Part shown: in pieces, positions 23,328-35,961 of the stretch
Layout: every line of letters starts with the position of its first letter
Position numbering within the stretch: position 1 is the first letter of the stretch
Source of the DNA: Turritopsis dohrnii
Lineage: Eukaryota; Cnidaria; Hydrozoa; Anthoathecata; Oceaniidae
Assembly (NCBI GenBank): GCA_027922465.2
Contig: BQMF02000279.1
Span: forward strand, 62,001-126,000
DNA: 64,000 nucleotides
Reading direction: 5' to 3'
Notes under the pieces: generated by a model
Database searches by the model: none
Told to the model about the DNA's origin: nothing
What the model saw: only the letters and a program-made list of their open reading frames with translations
Program-made: the position numbers and the translations under genes

Positions 23328-26300
23328 TTAAAACCTTAAGTTCGGTTTATTTTTAGTCAAGAACCTGCAAAGAAAAATAAACAATATAGAAGTATGTATA
23401 CGGAGTGAAATGAACGAGAGATTTATGGAGGCACAAAGGGGACATGCAACACCATGCGGCAGATTGAAATCATTAATCCTAATCCTAACAGTTAACAAAA
23501 CACCCTCCTTCGCCGGTACTACCAATACACCGTACTATCAATGATATTTGTTTACGTAGCCTCTAATCGTTACCCAGCTACAAAAAGTCACTGTGACGAA
23601 GGGCATTTTCGTTGAAATAGTGTACATACTTTATACGCTATACATGATTTTTCAACAAATTTGCCCGGTGGGTACGTAATGATCGTTATAGGTGTCAGTT
23701 CAAACCCGAAAACTCGTCGACCCCCTCCCCACGTCAATCTCTACTAACATACCACAAAGTTGGCAAAATTGTCAAAAAGTCACTACGACGGAGAGCACTT
23801 TTATTAAAAATGTGTGTATATTTCTATAGAATTGCACTCTTTCGCAGAGATTTTTTAACAAATGTGCCGGCAGGGCAACCACTGGAGCTTCAACTTACTT
23901 TTCAAGTGATTCCCAGAATTTCAACACGGTTGCACGATCCATATGTCGACGGTTTCGATTAAACTGAAACATCGAGACAAACATCGAGTCAAGCATTACT
24001 ATTAACAATTTACCGAACCGATGAAATTCCGAGGAGTTTTTACCGTTAAAACTTGCACGTCCCATTTCGAAACATTGGCATCTGTTTTCATATCATCATA
24101 TTTGATATGAAAAGCTTTCACTAAACACAACATGAGATTTATATTGTCCATACTTCTCACCGAACAAACAAGGGCAGGCAAGGATTGCTGTTACACTTAC
24201 CTTTCGTAAAAATATCCGTGGGCGAACCGTCCGGCAGTAACCATGGCCATCCCTTGAATTGCCAGGTTGGACCTTGAACGAAGACAGCTGCGACACGATT
24301 CCTGGTTGAATGAAAATCAGAAAGAAAATTACCATGACTGCCTTTGAAACCTAGAAAATAAAACAATAGAATTTGGCAAGTATGAGATAAGGACCATTCA
24401 TTCTGTTGTAGTTTTAATGGTTGGTCGACGCATCGAATAGGTAATGTAACAGTCTGCATTTGTCCGTTTAATAAAATTTCTTTTTTGCGTTGCAGCAAAA
24501 CTTCGTTTTCTTTGATCGCTCCCAGTCGCTTTTTCGCTTCAACACTCACGAACCTAGAATAACGGTTTCATCCTTTATTTCATCTTCGTTTATTATTTCT
24601 TTGTCAGATTTGTACAGTAAAGATCATCAGCAAGTTCATTATTCTAACTGTCTCTAATTCGAACACTCAAGGGACAGAAAAAAAACGTTCGATTTGTGGA
24701 AAGTTCGAATAACGGAGTTTCACAATAAGGTTTATAATGACATGATTGGTGAAGGGACCATAAAATTCGTTCGAATAAGAGGTAGTTCGAATTATAGAGG
24801 TTCGACTGGTTCTAGGGTGTCATCACTTTTGAATCATGCGATCCAAGTGTGCACATAAAACTGTAGTGTTGTAGGTCAAGTTAGCAATACAACTCCACTC
24901 TAAGCTGCAGAGCTGTACAAGTTTCCGATGGCTTAAAACACAAATAGAAGTGGAGACCTGTTTACAAGACTCACTTGTAATCTTGTAGTATGTCTTTACA
25001 GTTCAACAATGATAACAACGATGATGTTCCGGATGGGACGATGACTATAGGTGTTTTCGATTCTTAAAATATTGTCAACATTGCTAGTTAAATTAACCAT
25101 TCATAATAACGAACTGGCTTCTTTCCTCTCTCCCCCACCTACCTCTTTTTTGTGGCTTCGCAGGACTCTGTGATCCAGATGAATACCTAGCTTTGTTCTG
25201 AGATACGTGATGGGATGGGCTGGGTTGGGATCTGACCTGGCTTTTACCTTCCTATGTAAAGAAGGATAACAAATCATGTTGTGTTTTCTCAAAACATGAG
25301 TTGGACGAATGTCGGACATTGGTTAGTAATTTACCTTCACACTCTGCAGACTCAAACCATGGAAGGTGGCCATTGTGTCGATTTTGAAACCCTCGGTATC
25401 TTTGAGGAAAAGATATTAAACAATAATATATAAGACATTAATGCCAATTGAAAACATTAAGAAGTAAATGCTTAAAAGACTTTTACCTTTTTGACTGTCA
25501 AATCGCTCTTGATCATAACGATCATATCTGTTAACTGCAACAGGTTTTTTAGGGGCCTCCTACACAAACGGATGACATGACTTAACGGTTTATAAAATCA
25601 TACACACACACAAAAAAAAAAATATTGCCTATGACGAGTTTACTTTGACAGCAGGGACAACAGTAGGTGCAGGTTGTGGAGCTTGTTTACCATCTTCTTG
25701 AGCCTTGATAGACGTTAAAATGGCTAATATGTTTTTCAGGAATTGCTACAAGATAAAAACATTTTAAAAATCATTTTTTAAAACATTTTTGAACCAGAAA
25801 CTTTTGGAAACTTGGAGAAAATACAATGAATGATTTTTTTTTTTACCTTTCCATTGCTTTGAAGCACACTTGTTCTTGTTCGAAGCTGTCGTTCCCTACT
25901 CAGGATATCTTTTGTCATATCATTGTCAACATCAACAATGAAATTGTGTGTCGCTGACACATGTTCTTGCTAAATATATAAATTTTGATTGTCGCAATCG
26001 CCAATCGCCAGGTGTAAACACTCATGTATTTTGTTAGTTATTAGTAATCAAAAAGTAAATTTTGATATTTCATATTTTTGATACTTCACCAGGCGTTTAC
26101 GAGGATTTTGACGATTTCAAAAGTGTTCACATTAGACGATTACGACGACTATGACGATTACACTGAATTTTAATTGTCGTAATCGTCGTAATCGCCAGGT
26201 CAGGCTGTACGAATCATAACAAAATCACTCATTAAATAAAGTGGCTTTCTTGTCTCAACACTGAACTCAAAAGCATAATATAAGATGTTGAATAGATAAC

Positions 26301-29300
26301 ATGATGTCCTGTCTGTACAACCAGATACAAAGCTGAGGTAGAAACCCAAATAAAAAGACGAATTGAAAGGGACTTACGGCCACTTGGGGAACTTCGGGGT
26401 TGTAATCCTCATCACCTTTTATCGTTCCACGCCTACGTGTCATAATCTTCCTTTTAATTTCAGCAATTCGATCAATGGACATGACTTCATTCAAACCACT
26501 CTTTTGGCTAGATTAAAAATAAGTCAAACAGCAACAGTTACTGAACAAGAGGTATGCTCAGTAAAATACATGCATTCTCAGGTATGTCTTCACGCATGGC
26601 TCAAATTGCCTTAAACAGCTGTTTTTTAGGCATTTTCCCTGATCTTTCCTGACCTTCATTAATTTCCCTGACAATAACTTTTCCCGATTTTACAGAATGT
26701 AGGCTATCATTATAATGCTCTTTAGTAGTTAAAATTGAGACAAAAAATAAGATAAAAAAAATTACGCTTTTACGGACTGAAACAGAATTATTCCATCAAG
26801 ATAACACGAGTAACAGTGATTTTGGTGTGGCAAGTATACAGACTTACTCTTTAAGTATGTTCTCCGTGGTGATCGCACCTTCTTTTTTTTCTTCAAGTTT
26901 GGCTGATAGCCATTCCTATAACAAAAAGATGGCTCAATAACCCAAACATCAATACTTGATACACAGTTATTAATACACATAAAAACAAAATACACAAAGA
27001 TCCTTTTGACTGTTGAATGATATTGGGTCAAAGAAATCACTCCTTCTAAAGAAAAACGAAGTTTGTCGTATAACTTATCAAACCTGAATATCTTGCTTTG
27101 GTTGCAACAATTCCTAAACAAGCAATCATGTGGTAGTCAGTATGAGAATATATATCATCTTATTATTATAATTCATCAACATAAAGATTTGAGCTGCCAT
27201 GAATCTGAGATTCCATTTTCGATAGATAATTCCCTACGCATTTTTTTATCATACATGTTGGTCTAATATGCACAAAGAATGTAAACAACGTACATCTCCT
27301 TTCCGCTTTTTGCTTGATTCAGATGTAGTTTCATCTCCTGCACGTTTGACACCTAAAAAGTTATGTCTCTTTCTATTGTGATTTATTTGAGAATTAGCAG
27401 GAAACCATGGGCCTCATTTATGAATAAACAACATTCTATAAATGCCAAAGAAGCAACAAAAAAATCAGGGATCAATTTTTCTTAAATGTATAAAGATCTC
27501 CTTTGCCCTTTTGAAAATATAAAAATGCAGCCGGTACGACCTTTTGTTAATCTTATAACCTGCGCTGTCTTCTTTGCACGTTAACAGTACTGACCAGAAA
27601 TAAACTTTAAAATCACAGACAACAACACCAGCCCCATTCCAATAGTCAGCTAAAGCCGGGACCAATGAAATATTAAAGTACATACCTATTAATGCAGTTC
27701 TTGATAACGGCAACTCAAGTGGTGCACTTTTATCAATATTCGAAGTTGTTTCTAAAAATAAAAACATAAAAGAATGATTTGAATTTGATGCAGAACATGT
27801 TATTGTTATTACATTGTTGTTACAAGTTATTCTCAGAAAAAACTAACCTTTTTCACCATTAAGATAACTTAACAAGTCCTGCAAAGAAATTTGAGGACAG
27901 CATTGAAACTTATCAGGAGAATTAAAGCAAACTTCTATTATCACATATAATTTACATATTTATATTTTTTATTTAGAGCTTTGTCAAATCAAGAAGGAAA
28001 TCAAACCTTTCTGTCAGGAAAACGAACAACGGGAACATTTGCAGCCTAAACAAAAGATATTTAGAGTTAAACAGTTTTCATTCTAAGGACAACACTGTAC
28101 AGTACTACATTAACTCACCCCAGCTCTCTGGACATAAATAGGATGAGATAGACGGACATTTTTCAATAAAAACAGTAAAGCTTCTAATGTGTAATATTCT
28201 TTTGGAGTGGTTCTAAAAAATATGGAAACAAAACATGTTGTTTGTAGGATAATAAACCTTGTTCTGTTTACATTCTAAATTACTGTGAATGTTTAGATCA
28301 AAATAATCATAAATGACAACGACAATGCACGATATTCTGCCAAGCCCTTTAGTTATCAAACGTAACAGTCTACATGACGACATCTATACACCCTGTTTGT
28401 TTATCTACATATATTCTGTGTTAAATGGAACATCCCAGTCAGCAAAATTGTCAAAAAGTCACTGCGACGGAAAGCACTTTTATTAAAATTGTGTGTAGAT
28501 TTCTATATGCACTCTTTCACAGAGATTTTTTAACAAATATGCCGGCTGGGATGTAAAACTAGATTTATACTCAAATTTTCCTGGTTGATTTTGATAAATG
28601 GAAAGCCTGGTAAATAAAAAATAATTAACAAGAATAAAGGATAAAAATTCCCTGAGACAAAAACGAAAAGGATTGTGACAAAAATATATCAAAAATAACA
28701 TCAACCACAATATAATATCAAGCTCTAAAACAGAATACCATAAATAAACTCTAAAACCATAATAAGGATTGGTACCTCTACATCAACATGACTATTAAGT
28801 GAATCTAAAGCAACATCGTTCTCAAATGTACTTTCAATACGAGATAAGATACGGATGTTTAACAATAATGATGACAACTTATATTGAAGCTGACCGACTG
28901 AGAGATAACAGGCAATAAAATCAAATTTTAGAACTAAGCACAGGGTTCATACAGCTTTTTGAAAAAAAAATTCCCTGACTTTTGTCAATTTTTCTGTAAT
29001 TTTCCCTGACAAAATCCTTAAAAAAGACTCTTTTTTCCCTGACTTCTTCATGATTTCCCTATATATTTCCCTGACCAAAACAAGATCGAATTTTGTTCAA
29101 AAACTGTGTTTCAACTTCAACATCAAGTCTAAGAAAATAAAAGTGATTTTAGGCATTTTGTTCATTTAACTCAATATTAAGTCCCAGGATAATCATAAAA
29201 CTAATAATAGCAATATAAAAACTACAGAAAGTTAAAATAAATATCGTCAAATGTTTTCAAAAAAACTTTTTCCCTGACTTTTGCTCTACAACTTAGTTTT

Positions 29301-32300
29301 TTCCAGACCAAAAAAAAACTTCTCTGACTTTCCCTGACTTTCCCTGACTGGACCTAAAAGTTCAATTTTTTCCCTGACTTTCCCTGACTGTACGAACCCT
29401 GTAAAGCAGCACAATCAGAGAGTTCCAAATGATCAAATTGTCACAGAAATTCTAAAGTTCTCCTACAAGAAGTATATACCTTATTACACGAAATTAACAG
29501 GCGGACTACCTAATGCACCATAAATTAATGCGGTCACAAATTAACGCGGATAGACGAAGAGGCTTTCTAAAAGTGTGCTTTAATTAACACGGATTGGACT
29601 GTAATTTTCAAATGGCATTAATTTAATGCGGATTTTGATTTTTGTAGTTTTGACTCTGGATTATTTTAAATTATTTGGAAAGTGTATTTTCGAATACAAA
29701 AGCTTCAATATTACATAGTTACCAAACATTATTACATTGTTACATATATTACCTACATAATAAAACACAAAAAAGAAACCAAAATAAAAACAGTGTGCGT
29801 GCTAATGTCTGCCATTACAATTATGCGAGTGACTCGTTATGTTAATGTTATGTTAATTTCGTGTGATAAGGTAAATCTGTAAACAAGTTAGACTCCTAAT
29901 TTGAAAAAAATTACGGAAGCAGTTATTGTAAGTATAACCAATAGGTTGAAATAAGACAGTTGTGTTCAACTAAGTGTTTCACTAATAGCTTTTTTTATCA
30001 AAATCAGAACATTAAAACACTATTATATGCAACGCCTCATTCAAAGTATATATACTAAATTGATGATGAAGATATAAGAGAGAAGCTTCATGTTTAAAAA
30101 TTATTTATTTTTAAAATTTAAAAAATGTAGAACGTTTCAACCACCATCCAGTAATCATTACCAACTACATACTAAATTGAAACATCTTGCAGAATTACCA
30201 TCATGGCACTGACCTTCAGCCGTGCTGTTTGCAAGAAGGTCAATTGTCATTATTATTTATTCCTGCATGTATAATTTACAGAAACTATGGCAGAAACATA
30301 TTTACTGCATCAAAACTGCTAATTACAGGGGCTTCTCCCATACATTGACTTTCTCCTAATGGGAAATGTTTCTTTTTGTCACAAAGATTCTATTTCTTCA
30401 TAGTTTTTTTTTACATTTTTTATTAGTGTTTCGTTCAATAAACAATAAACAATATGTGACGGTTTATGGGAAAAGGATAACAAGCGAAAAAGCGATTCTT
30501 TAAAATCGATTTTTAGCTGCAAAAAATCAATTCAAAATAATCGGAAAAGCTTTTCACTTGAATCAGAAAAGCGATTTTTTCAAATCGATTTTTAGCTTCA
30601 AATAATCGCTTAATCGATCAAATCGCTTTTTAGCTTGTTATCCTTTTCCCATAAACCATCACATATATGCATTGTGAATTTAAAAAGTATAAACACATTT
30701 CCAAACAAAGAGTCATTCCCAACTATCAGCAAAGTGCATGCAATACCCAAGCTTGCACAGTCAATCATAGTATAATGTGGATCAGGTGAGCTCCTTATTC
30801 CATATACAACCAAATTGCTCAATTCACTCAAATGACAAGGATTCATCGTTTGATTAATTGTTGGGTGATGTTAGCTTGAACTCCAAAATTGAACTATGTC
30901 ATTACCGTTAATCGTCCTAACTTCAGACATCCTTCCAAACTTAGGACATAAAAAAAACATATCCGCAAAATACAAACCACATCAGTAAAAGTCCATACTT
31001 CACTGTCAATTAAACTAAATCTAAAACTTCTCATAACTGAACTTAACAAATTGAAACACTTAAATTAATTGACTGTACCCTTGAGATCAACTACGTGTTT
31101 AAGTCTATTTTAAATCTTTAAAGTTTAGAAAAATAAATTCTAAATGGCATATTGGTAATTTTCTCTAGCGTTCAAATAAATTTAATTATCTCTCTCTGAA
31201 GTTTGTTTTATTACAGCTTGGTTGACAGTACATGATGTGCTGTGTTTTTAATTTACAGACGGTTGGAATTATGTTTTGATCGATGTCTGTAATTACAAAG
31301 GCTGTCCGTAATTAGACACGAAGAAGGTAATGTAAAATCATCATACGTATCAAAGTATCAAAAAAAAAAAATCGAAAAAAAATGTAAACAAAACATTTCA
31401 CTAAATTCACATTTCGTAATGATATTCAAATTCAATGTTTGCTTTGATGATAATGATTACCTGGTTCTCATTCAGTTACAGATAAAAGATACAATAGTTA
31501 TTTCAAAAGTTAATAGAAGTAGAAACCGTCTGCTACAATTCTATTTTAAGTTGTTTGACAGGATTGCTATTGCAATCCCTGGGGATGACGTTTATCGCTA
31601 TTTTCAAATCACTTATTGTGCTTCACGCTTACTTTATTGCGTTTCAACACATTATTTTATCAGCTTTATCTAATATTTTAGTATTTATTGTGACTTGAGT
31701 TGATTGGTTATGTACATTTCGTTTACCAGACAGGTCTGTTCAGGGCGTTAGCCAGGATTAAAAAAAATTCTGCGTTTTTGGTTTTTAATTGGGAAATTGG
31801 TGTAGGGGTCCTTGGTGGGGTGGGGTCAAAAGGAATAACGTCAAAGGGTTTGGGGATGACTTTCATTGATAATTTGGCACCCTTAGAGAACACCCTTATA
31901 TTCCCTCTGCTTTATTCCATAACGCCATCGACTGGTATGTCTGTGGTAGGAACGACGGCGGAGTCATTCCTAAATGTTTTTACTTCAGTACTTCAGCTTG
32001 ACAGTATGGTATCGTACACAATATCTCTTGGACGATACGTGGTATTCAAGATGTCGAATTAATTTTCGTAATGTGATCGTACGCGTATAAATGCACTCTC
32101 AGAGGTAATGAGGATTAGTGAAGTAAGGGGGACGATTTAACCTGTGAACCCCAAACACAGGAGACTGATTGCCTTTCTCTTTATACTTCACGACTTCTCA
32201 AAGGAAGTTCCAATGAGGTGTATAAAATCTAGTTTGTACTGCTTGTGGTTTCAATAATGTGAAAATTGTGTATTATTTTTTGCAAATATGAAATGGGAAG

Positions 32301-35300
32301 GTTATGTTGTCATTCGTGCGCGAACAAATTTATTACAATCTTCGTACGTAACTGGAAATATTCTATCAGTCAACGTTCGTGGCGAACGCACGTGCGCCAT
32401 TTTTCAAGCCCTCAATGTAAAAAAACAAACCAAGCACGTTGCGCAAAATGAATAACTCAACATATGTCATATAATTTCTTATAAGTTACGTTCCCCATAC
32501 CTTTACACTCGTAAAAATGAAATTAACAACAAAAAACACAATGAAAGTCAATGTCACACTTCTTTTGTTGATATATTATAATCCTGTTTCCATTAACTCC
32601 GTGCGCACAAATCCATTCTCATTTCAGGGTTTCTTCTTTTTAATTCGTCAACGAAGTATTCGAACGCAACGTCACTAAAGCCTTCCTTTGGTGATTCAGT
32701 TGAAATAAAAAGAAGGTTTTCCAGCGTTGTTTGCTTCAAAGGATTTCGAAGACGCGTTTTCACCAACTTCATTTTTGAAAAGAATCTCTCAACACAGGCT
32801 GTACTCAGTGGAAAGATAAGCAGGAAATTTAGCAGCTTATAACAGTTGGGGTACACCTCCTTACAAATATCATCATTATTAACGTAGCTCCAAAACTTGT
32901 GGGGGTCAAAACTGTTTCTTGATTTAGTTAATTTTTCTTGCTCTTCGGCTTCTGATTGCATAATGAGCATATCACAGCGTTCGCGATGTTCTCGTCTTGC
33001 AGAAAACATGAAGCTCTTAAACGATGCCCATTCGGCTTTGGTTGCGTCACTATTCACGTCGGGGCTTTGACTGACGGTAGCTCCTTTAAACGTATTTGTT
33101 TGGGAACAGCCATAAAAAAGCAGCAGCTTTTCCAGGTCGTTGTTGCCATATGATGTTAAACTTTCTTCTCTCTCAGGCAATCTGCGCGGGTCAAAAATTG
33201 AAAAGCTTGACCAAAATTTCACTTGAGCAAATGCCTCTTCAAGTTCCTGTTTGAAAGCCTGAATAAACTGCGGATATAAGGTGCTCTCGAAATTGGAAAA
33301 TTCAAAAGCTTGTCGCCTAACCTGAGCCGATGGTGGAAGGTTCTGGGTTTCCTCCAAGGCAACAGAACTCATTTTGTTGAAGTTGCATTCGGTGAAAAAC
33401 TCTCTGACATTAAGAATGTTGTCTAAATTTTGCAAAGTCAATGTGACAAAGTTTTCAACCCCAGACAAGCAGACAGAGTTTTGGCTTTTTTGAAAGCAAA
33501 GCAAAAGTGGCCTAATGCTGTTGAACACCTCAATCAACATCAATACAGTTGATATTGTTTCGTTACTTGTTGCTTGCACAAAAAGACCCAACGCTTCGGC
33601 TTCTTTGCGCTCGTTATAACAAACGGCCAAGGCGTTTAAAAAATGCCGATAGCCCTTAAAAAAGGTACGGAATGCTCTTTCGTGGGCTGTTCATCGGGTG
33701 ACGCTAGGGCAAACAGGAGTGAGATGAACGTCGCCGTAGATGTCAGCAGAATTTTCCAGGAAACTCATAGCAAGAGGCCTGTATTTAAAATGTTTCCAAA
33801 GGTTTAAAAGAAACACATCTACTTCTGCAACGCATGGAAATTGGGGAATAAGGTGTTTAAAACACAAAGCTAGTTTGTGGTTATTACAACCTATCCATCG
33901 TAAAAGGGGTGCCTTGTGCTCTAGGTAACGTTTCAAGCCACCCTTTTCTCCCGAGTTTACGTTCGTAGTATCCATGCAAGCAAATTTTGCGTTTTTAAAA
34001 CTAACATCTCGGGATTTAAAAAAGTTTTCCAGAGCCTCCATAACATTTTCTGCTGAAAGTGAGGCACCCACAATTTTACTAATTGGGATTAAACCAATGA
34101 AATGTTCCGAGACGGTTTTATTAAAATCAAACGTTGAGTAAATACAAAACTGCTCAACGGAAGTAACGTCAGTTGTTTCATCACTATAAAAAGCGAAATT
34201 ACAGGTTTTCAACCTGATAAGCAAAGGCTGTTTTACAAAATCTGCCATTATTTGAATCATTTTGGAAATGTATTCTGGCGAAAGGTAAGTGGCATTTTTT
34301 GGCGCGGTAAGCAAATGACTTTGGATTTCTTTGCCTCCACACTCAGCAATAAGTTCGACAACATCTTTAAAATTATGTGTGTGAGCCCAGTTTTTTTTAA
34401 CCATAAGGAAAACAATACGAAAAAAAGACTTAATTACAAATCTGTTTTTCGCGATGCTATCAGATTTGCTGGCTAACGCAGATGTAGTTGCAAGTTGCCA
34501 CACATTAGTATTTTTTTTAGACATTTCTGCATAGCTTTGTTTGTTCTTTACTGAAGCTATATGTCTTTTACACTTTAGGTGATCATTGAACCTTTCAGTG
34601 GGATGGTCACCCACATTACCTGCCTTATCAATGAAGGCTCTACTTCCAACACGACCCTGAGAAAAGGAAGTGCAAGTCTTGCATAGCCACCCATTTTCCG
34701 TTGAAGAAAAATAAAAGTCAGGAAAAAGTACCTCATACCTCGAAGTAGTTTTTTTTCTCATGTCAATATTGGTTTGTTTTTCCTGACCATCTTTAGGTGC
34801 GGTAGTTGTTGCACAGTTTGCTGTGGACTGCTGTGTCATCTCAGCATTGCCAGATAATAATGCAGGTATATCTGCACCACGTTGCTCGCTAGTAGTTTCT
34901 TCGGTATTCTCAACTGAGGTAAAATCAGATGCCGGTTGGACTTTTTTAAAAAGTGTTGAAATATTAACTGACTTAACTGTGTTTGCTTTTAAACTTTTTT
35001 TATAATACTTCCCGTTATGCGACATCGTGGTATTTACTCGCAAGGTCTCTACTTTTTTCGAAAAGTGACCTGTCTCCCACGAAAAAAAAAATAAATAGCT
35101 TGTTTTTCATGTAACGTAACAGGTTAACGAAAAAGCAGCAATGAAATGGAAAAGTAGATTCAAAGTAGAATAAAATTGTGTTCGAATTCGAAAAAGTGAT
35201 AAACGAGACAACACAAAATGTCTAGACACTGGAACTGCAGACATGACACAAAGATTTAAAAAGAGTACGCACAATAAATAAATAAATAAAAGTTTAAAGG

Positions 35301-35961
35301 AACGCACGCATTGTTCAAATCAATTAAATATTTCTCGAGCGCTCGCAAAAAGAAAAGTAAAAATAAAACTGGAAACATCTGCTCAAACTTACGTAACTGT
35401 TTGAGTGCACGTGATCAAGAAATCATAGTAAACAATGATAACGAAAATCCCTTCTATCTTAATCGTCAGACTTTTACACATAAGTCTTTTTAAAAAAGTG
35501 GTTTGGGAAAATTCTGTCTCCCCAATTGGGAAACCGCGGTAAACGCGGAATTTTTGACTGCAGCTAATGCCCTGCTGTTTATTTAGCGTGTCCGAAAAGT
35601 TTGGAAGGATGTCCGAACGAAGTTAGGATGATAGACGGTATGTGTTGAACCAGATTTTCCACTATATCTACATTACTATGAACTTTATAGTACAGAGAAC
35701 AACTTAATGGGTCAGGTTTCGAAAAAGGTTTCTTTGCTAGAACTAAAACAATATCAAAAATAATAAACTTTTTAATTAAAACTTAGGATTCAAGAAATAT
35801 TTTTTGCAACTGGAAAAGTAGAAAAATTACCTTCCAATAACATAGTTGGTTTTTGCAGTCTTTAAAAATGATATAGTTTCGAATATTATTTGATCTTCTC
35901 TTTCTGAAATAGTCTTTTTATTAACGTTAAACTGGCGAAGAAGTGTGAGTGGATCAGCCAT
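23328..35961 (-). CDS. CDC73: CDC73 / parafibromin, Paf1 complex subunit (complete, 19 exons, 538 aa)
   Basis: Nuclear subunit of the Paf1 complex, which travels with RNA polymerase II and supports elongation and histone modification. Exons: 35831-35961, 28119-28212, 28007-28045, 27848-27878, 27686-27751, 27294-27352, 26848-26915, 26378-26507, 25847-25969, 25644-25745, 25487-25559, 25335-25399, 25143-25251, 24975-25062, 24395-24553, 24201-24301, 24044-24120, 23899-23963, 23328-23364. They sum to 1617 bp with consistent phases. Recognisable parts are the N-terminus [16 protein letters not shown], the [12 protein letters not shown] and [10 protein letters not shown] segments, a basic KKRK near residue 136 (likely NLS), [17 protein letters not shown], the C-terminal Ras-like domain with RCVDQPLKL and [20 protein letters not shown], and the terminal KPNLRF. 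Length is close to the human protein (531 aa). The gene appears intact despite many transposons in its introns. Confidence 0.96.
23571..23674. mobile_element. CCCAGCCGGCA-type palindromic MITE in the last CDC73 intron
   Basis: Starts TACCCAGCTAC and ends TTTGCCCGGTGGGTA. The core has GTGACGAAGGGCATTTTCGT. It lies between CDC73 exons 18 and 19. Confidence 0.6.
23758..23877. mobile_element. Second CCCAGCCGGCA-type MITE in the last CDC73 intron
   Basis: GTTGGCAAAATTGTCAAAAA opens and AAATGTGCCGGCAGGGC closes the element. The core ACGACGGAGAGCACTTTTAT matches the copy at 28434-28550 more closely than its neighbour at 23571-23674. Confidence 0.6.
24645..24810. mobile_element. Tc1/mariner-pogo-like MITE in a CDC73 intron
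   Basis: The right end, read on the minus strand, begins CAGTCGAACCTCTATAATTC. The left end (CTGTCTCTAATTCGAACAC) is its degenerate inverted copy. TTCGAA words recur inside. Such ends are typical of Tigger/pogo-derived repeats in many animals; the assignment is from motif recognition only. Confidence 0.45.
25985..26210. mobile_element. GACGATTAC-rich MITE in a CDC73 intron, inverted relative to the copy at 63359
   Basis: GTCGTAATCGTCGTAATCGC near the right end and runs of GACGATTACGACGA match the palindromic element at 63359-63581 in opposite orientation. The outer end is truncated compared with that copy. It lies between CDC73 exons 8 and 9. Confidence 0.55.
28434..28550. mobile_element. 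CCCAGCCGGCA-type palindromic MITE in CDC73 intron 1
   Basis: The clearest copy: CCCAGTCAGCAAAATTGTC at the left and AACAAATATGCCGGCTGGG at the right are inverted copies. The core is GCGACGGAAAGCACTTTTAT. Confidence 0.65.
28941..29401. mobile_element. hAT-like non-autonomous element with CAGGGTTC ends
   Basis: Left end CAGGGTTCATACAG and right end CTGTACGAACCCTG are inverted copies. The interior repeats TTCCCTGAC words many times. CAGGG ends are typical of hAT elements. A related CCTGAC-rich fragment occurs at 26630-26700. The flanks (CTAAGCA, TAAAGCA) are similar but not an exact 8 bp duplication. Confidence 0.55.
29479..29871. mobile_element. MITE with CCTTATTACACG ends flanked by TA
   Basis: CCTTATTACACGAAATTAAC at the left pairs with GTTAATTTCGTGTGATAAGG at the right, and TA dinucleotides sit outside both ends (29477-29478 and 29872-29873). 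A TA target suits Tc1/mariner/pogo elements. A related end occurs near 43270-43295. Confidence 0.65.
30452..30666. mobile_element. Palindromic MITE, about 215 bp, with repeated AAGCGATTTT units
   Basis: The left end ATATGTGACGGTTTATGGGA and the right end TCCCATAAACCATCACATAT are inverted copies with one mismatch, and pairing extends inward through AAAAGGATAACAAGC. The interior has several direct repeats of AAGCGATTTTTT/ATCGATTTTTAGC. No coding capacity. Confidence 0.7.
31741..35574 (-). mobile_element. hAT DNA transposon (autonomous type, nearly intact) in CDC73 intron 1
   Basis: The plus-strand left end CAGGGCGTTAGCCAGGATTA and the reverse complement of the right end (CAGGGCATTAGCTGCAGTCA) are imperfect terminal inverted repeats. 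Both continue inward with an A-rich stretch and TTCTGCGTTT/TTCCGCGTTT. The element has the same orientation as the host gene. A 5 bp direct repeat CTGTT abuts both ends, shorter than the 8 bp duplication usual for hAT. The transposase covers 32593-35025; about 850 bp on the 3' side is non-coding. Confidence 0.85.
32593..35025 (-). pseudogene. hAT transposase (ZBED/ZMYM/SCAND3-like) with one in-frame stop
   Basis: The reading frame runs from the ATG at 35025 to the TAA at 32593 and is broken only by a TGA at 33691-33693; the frame is the same on both sides. N-terminal half: TTF/BED-like zinc finger (CKTC ... HLKCKRH), then the RNase-H-like core with the acidic residues in SDETTD and CMDTTN and the segment [12 protein letters not shown]-terminal half: the hAT dimerisation region ([19 protein letters not shown] followed by TRLRNPL). 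In the stop context (PSVTR-stop-TAHERAF) relatives generally have Trp, so a single TGG-to-TGA change is likely. The protein would be about 810 residues. It belongs to the transposon, not to CDC73. Confidence 0.85.

Larger units (their letters stand above)
23365..23898 (-). other. Last CDC73 intron carrying two MITE copies
   Basis: The intron between exon 18 (ends 23899) and exon 19 (starts 23364) has a GTAAGT donor and a TTTGCAG acceptor. Two copies of the same palindromic MITE family occupy about 40% of it (23571-23674 and 23758-23877). Confidence 0.7.
28213..35830 (-). other. CDC73: CDC73 intron 1, transposon-rich (7.6 kb)
   Basis: Donor GTAATT after 35831, acceptor TTTTAG before 28212. 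The intron holds five separate elements: a CCCAGC-type MITE (28434-28550), a CAGGG-ended element (28941-29401), a TACCTTAT-ended MITE (29479-29871), a palindromic MITE (30452-30666) and a 3.8 kb hAT transposon (31741-35574). The remaining sequence is AT-rich with no exon-like segment. Confidence 0.7.

Noticed and set aside
32593..35025. hAT transposase as a domesticated host gene
   Set aside because: It has its own terminal inverted repeats, an in-frame stop, and sits inside an intron; no sign of host use.
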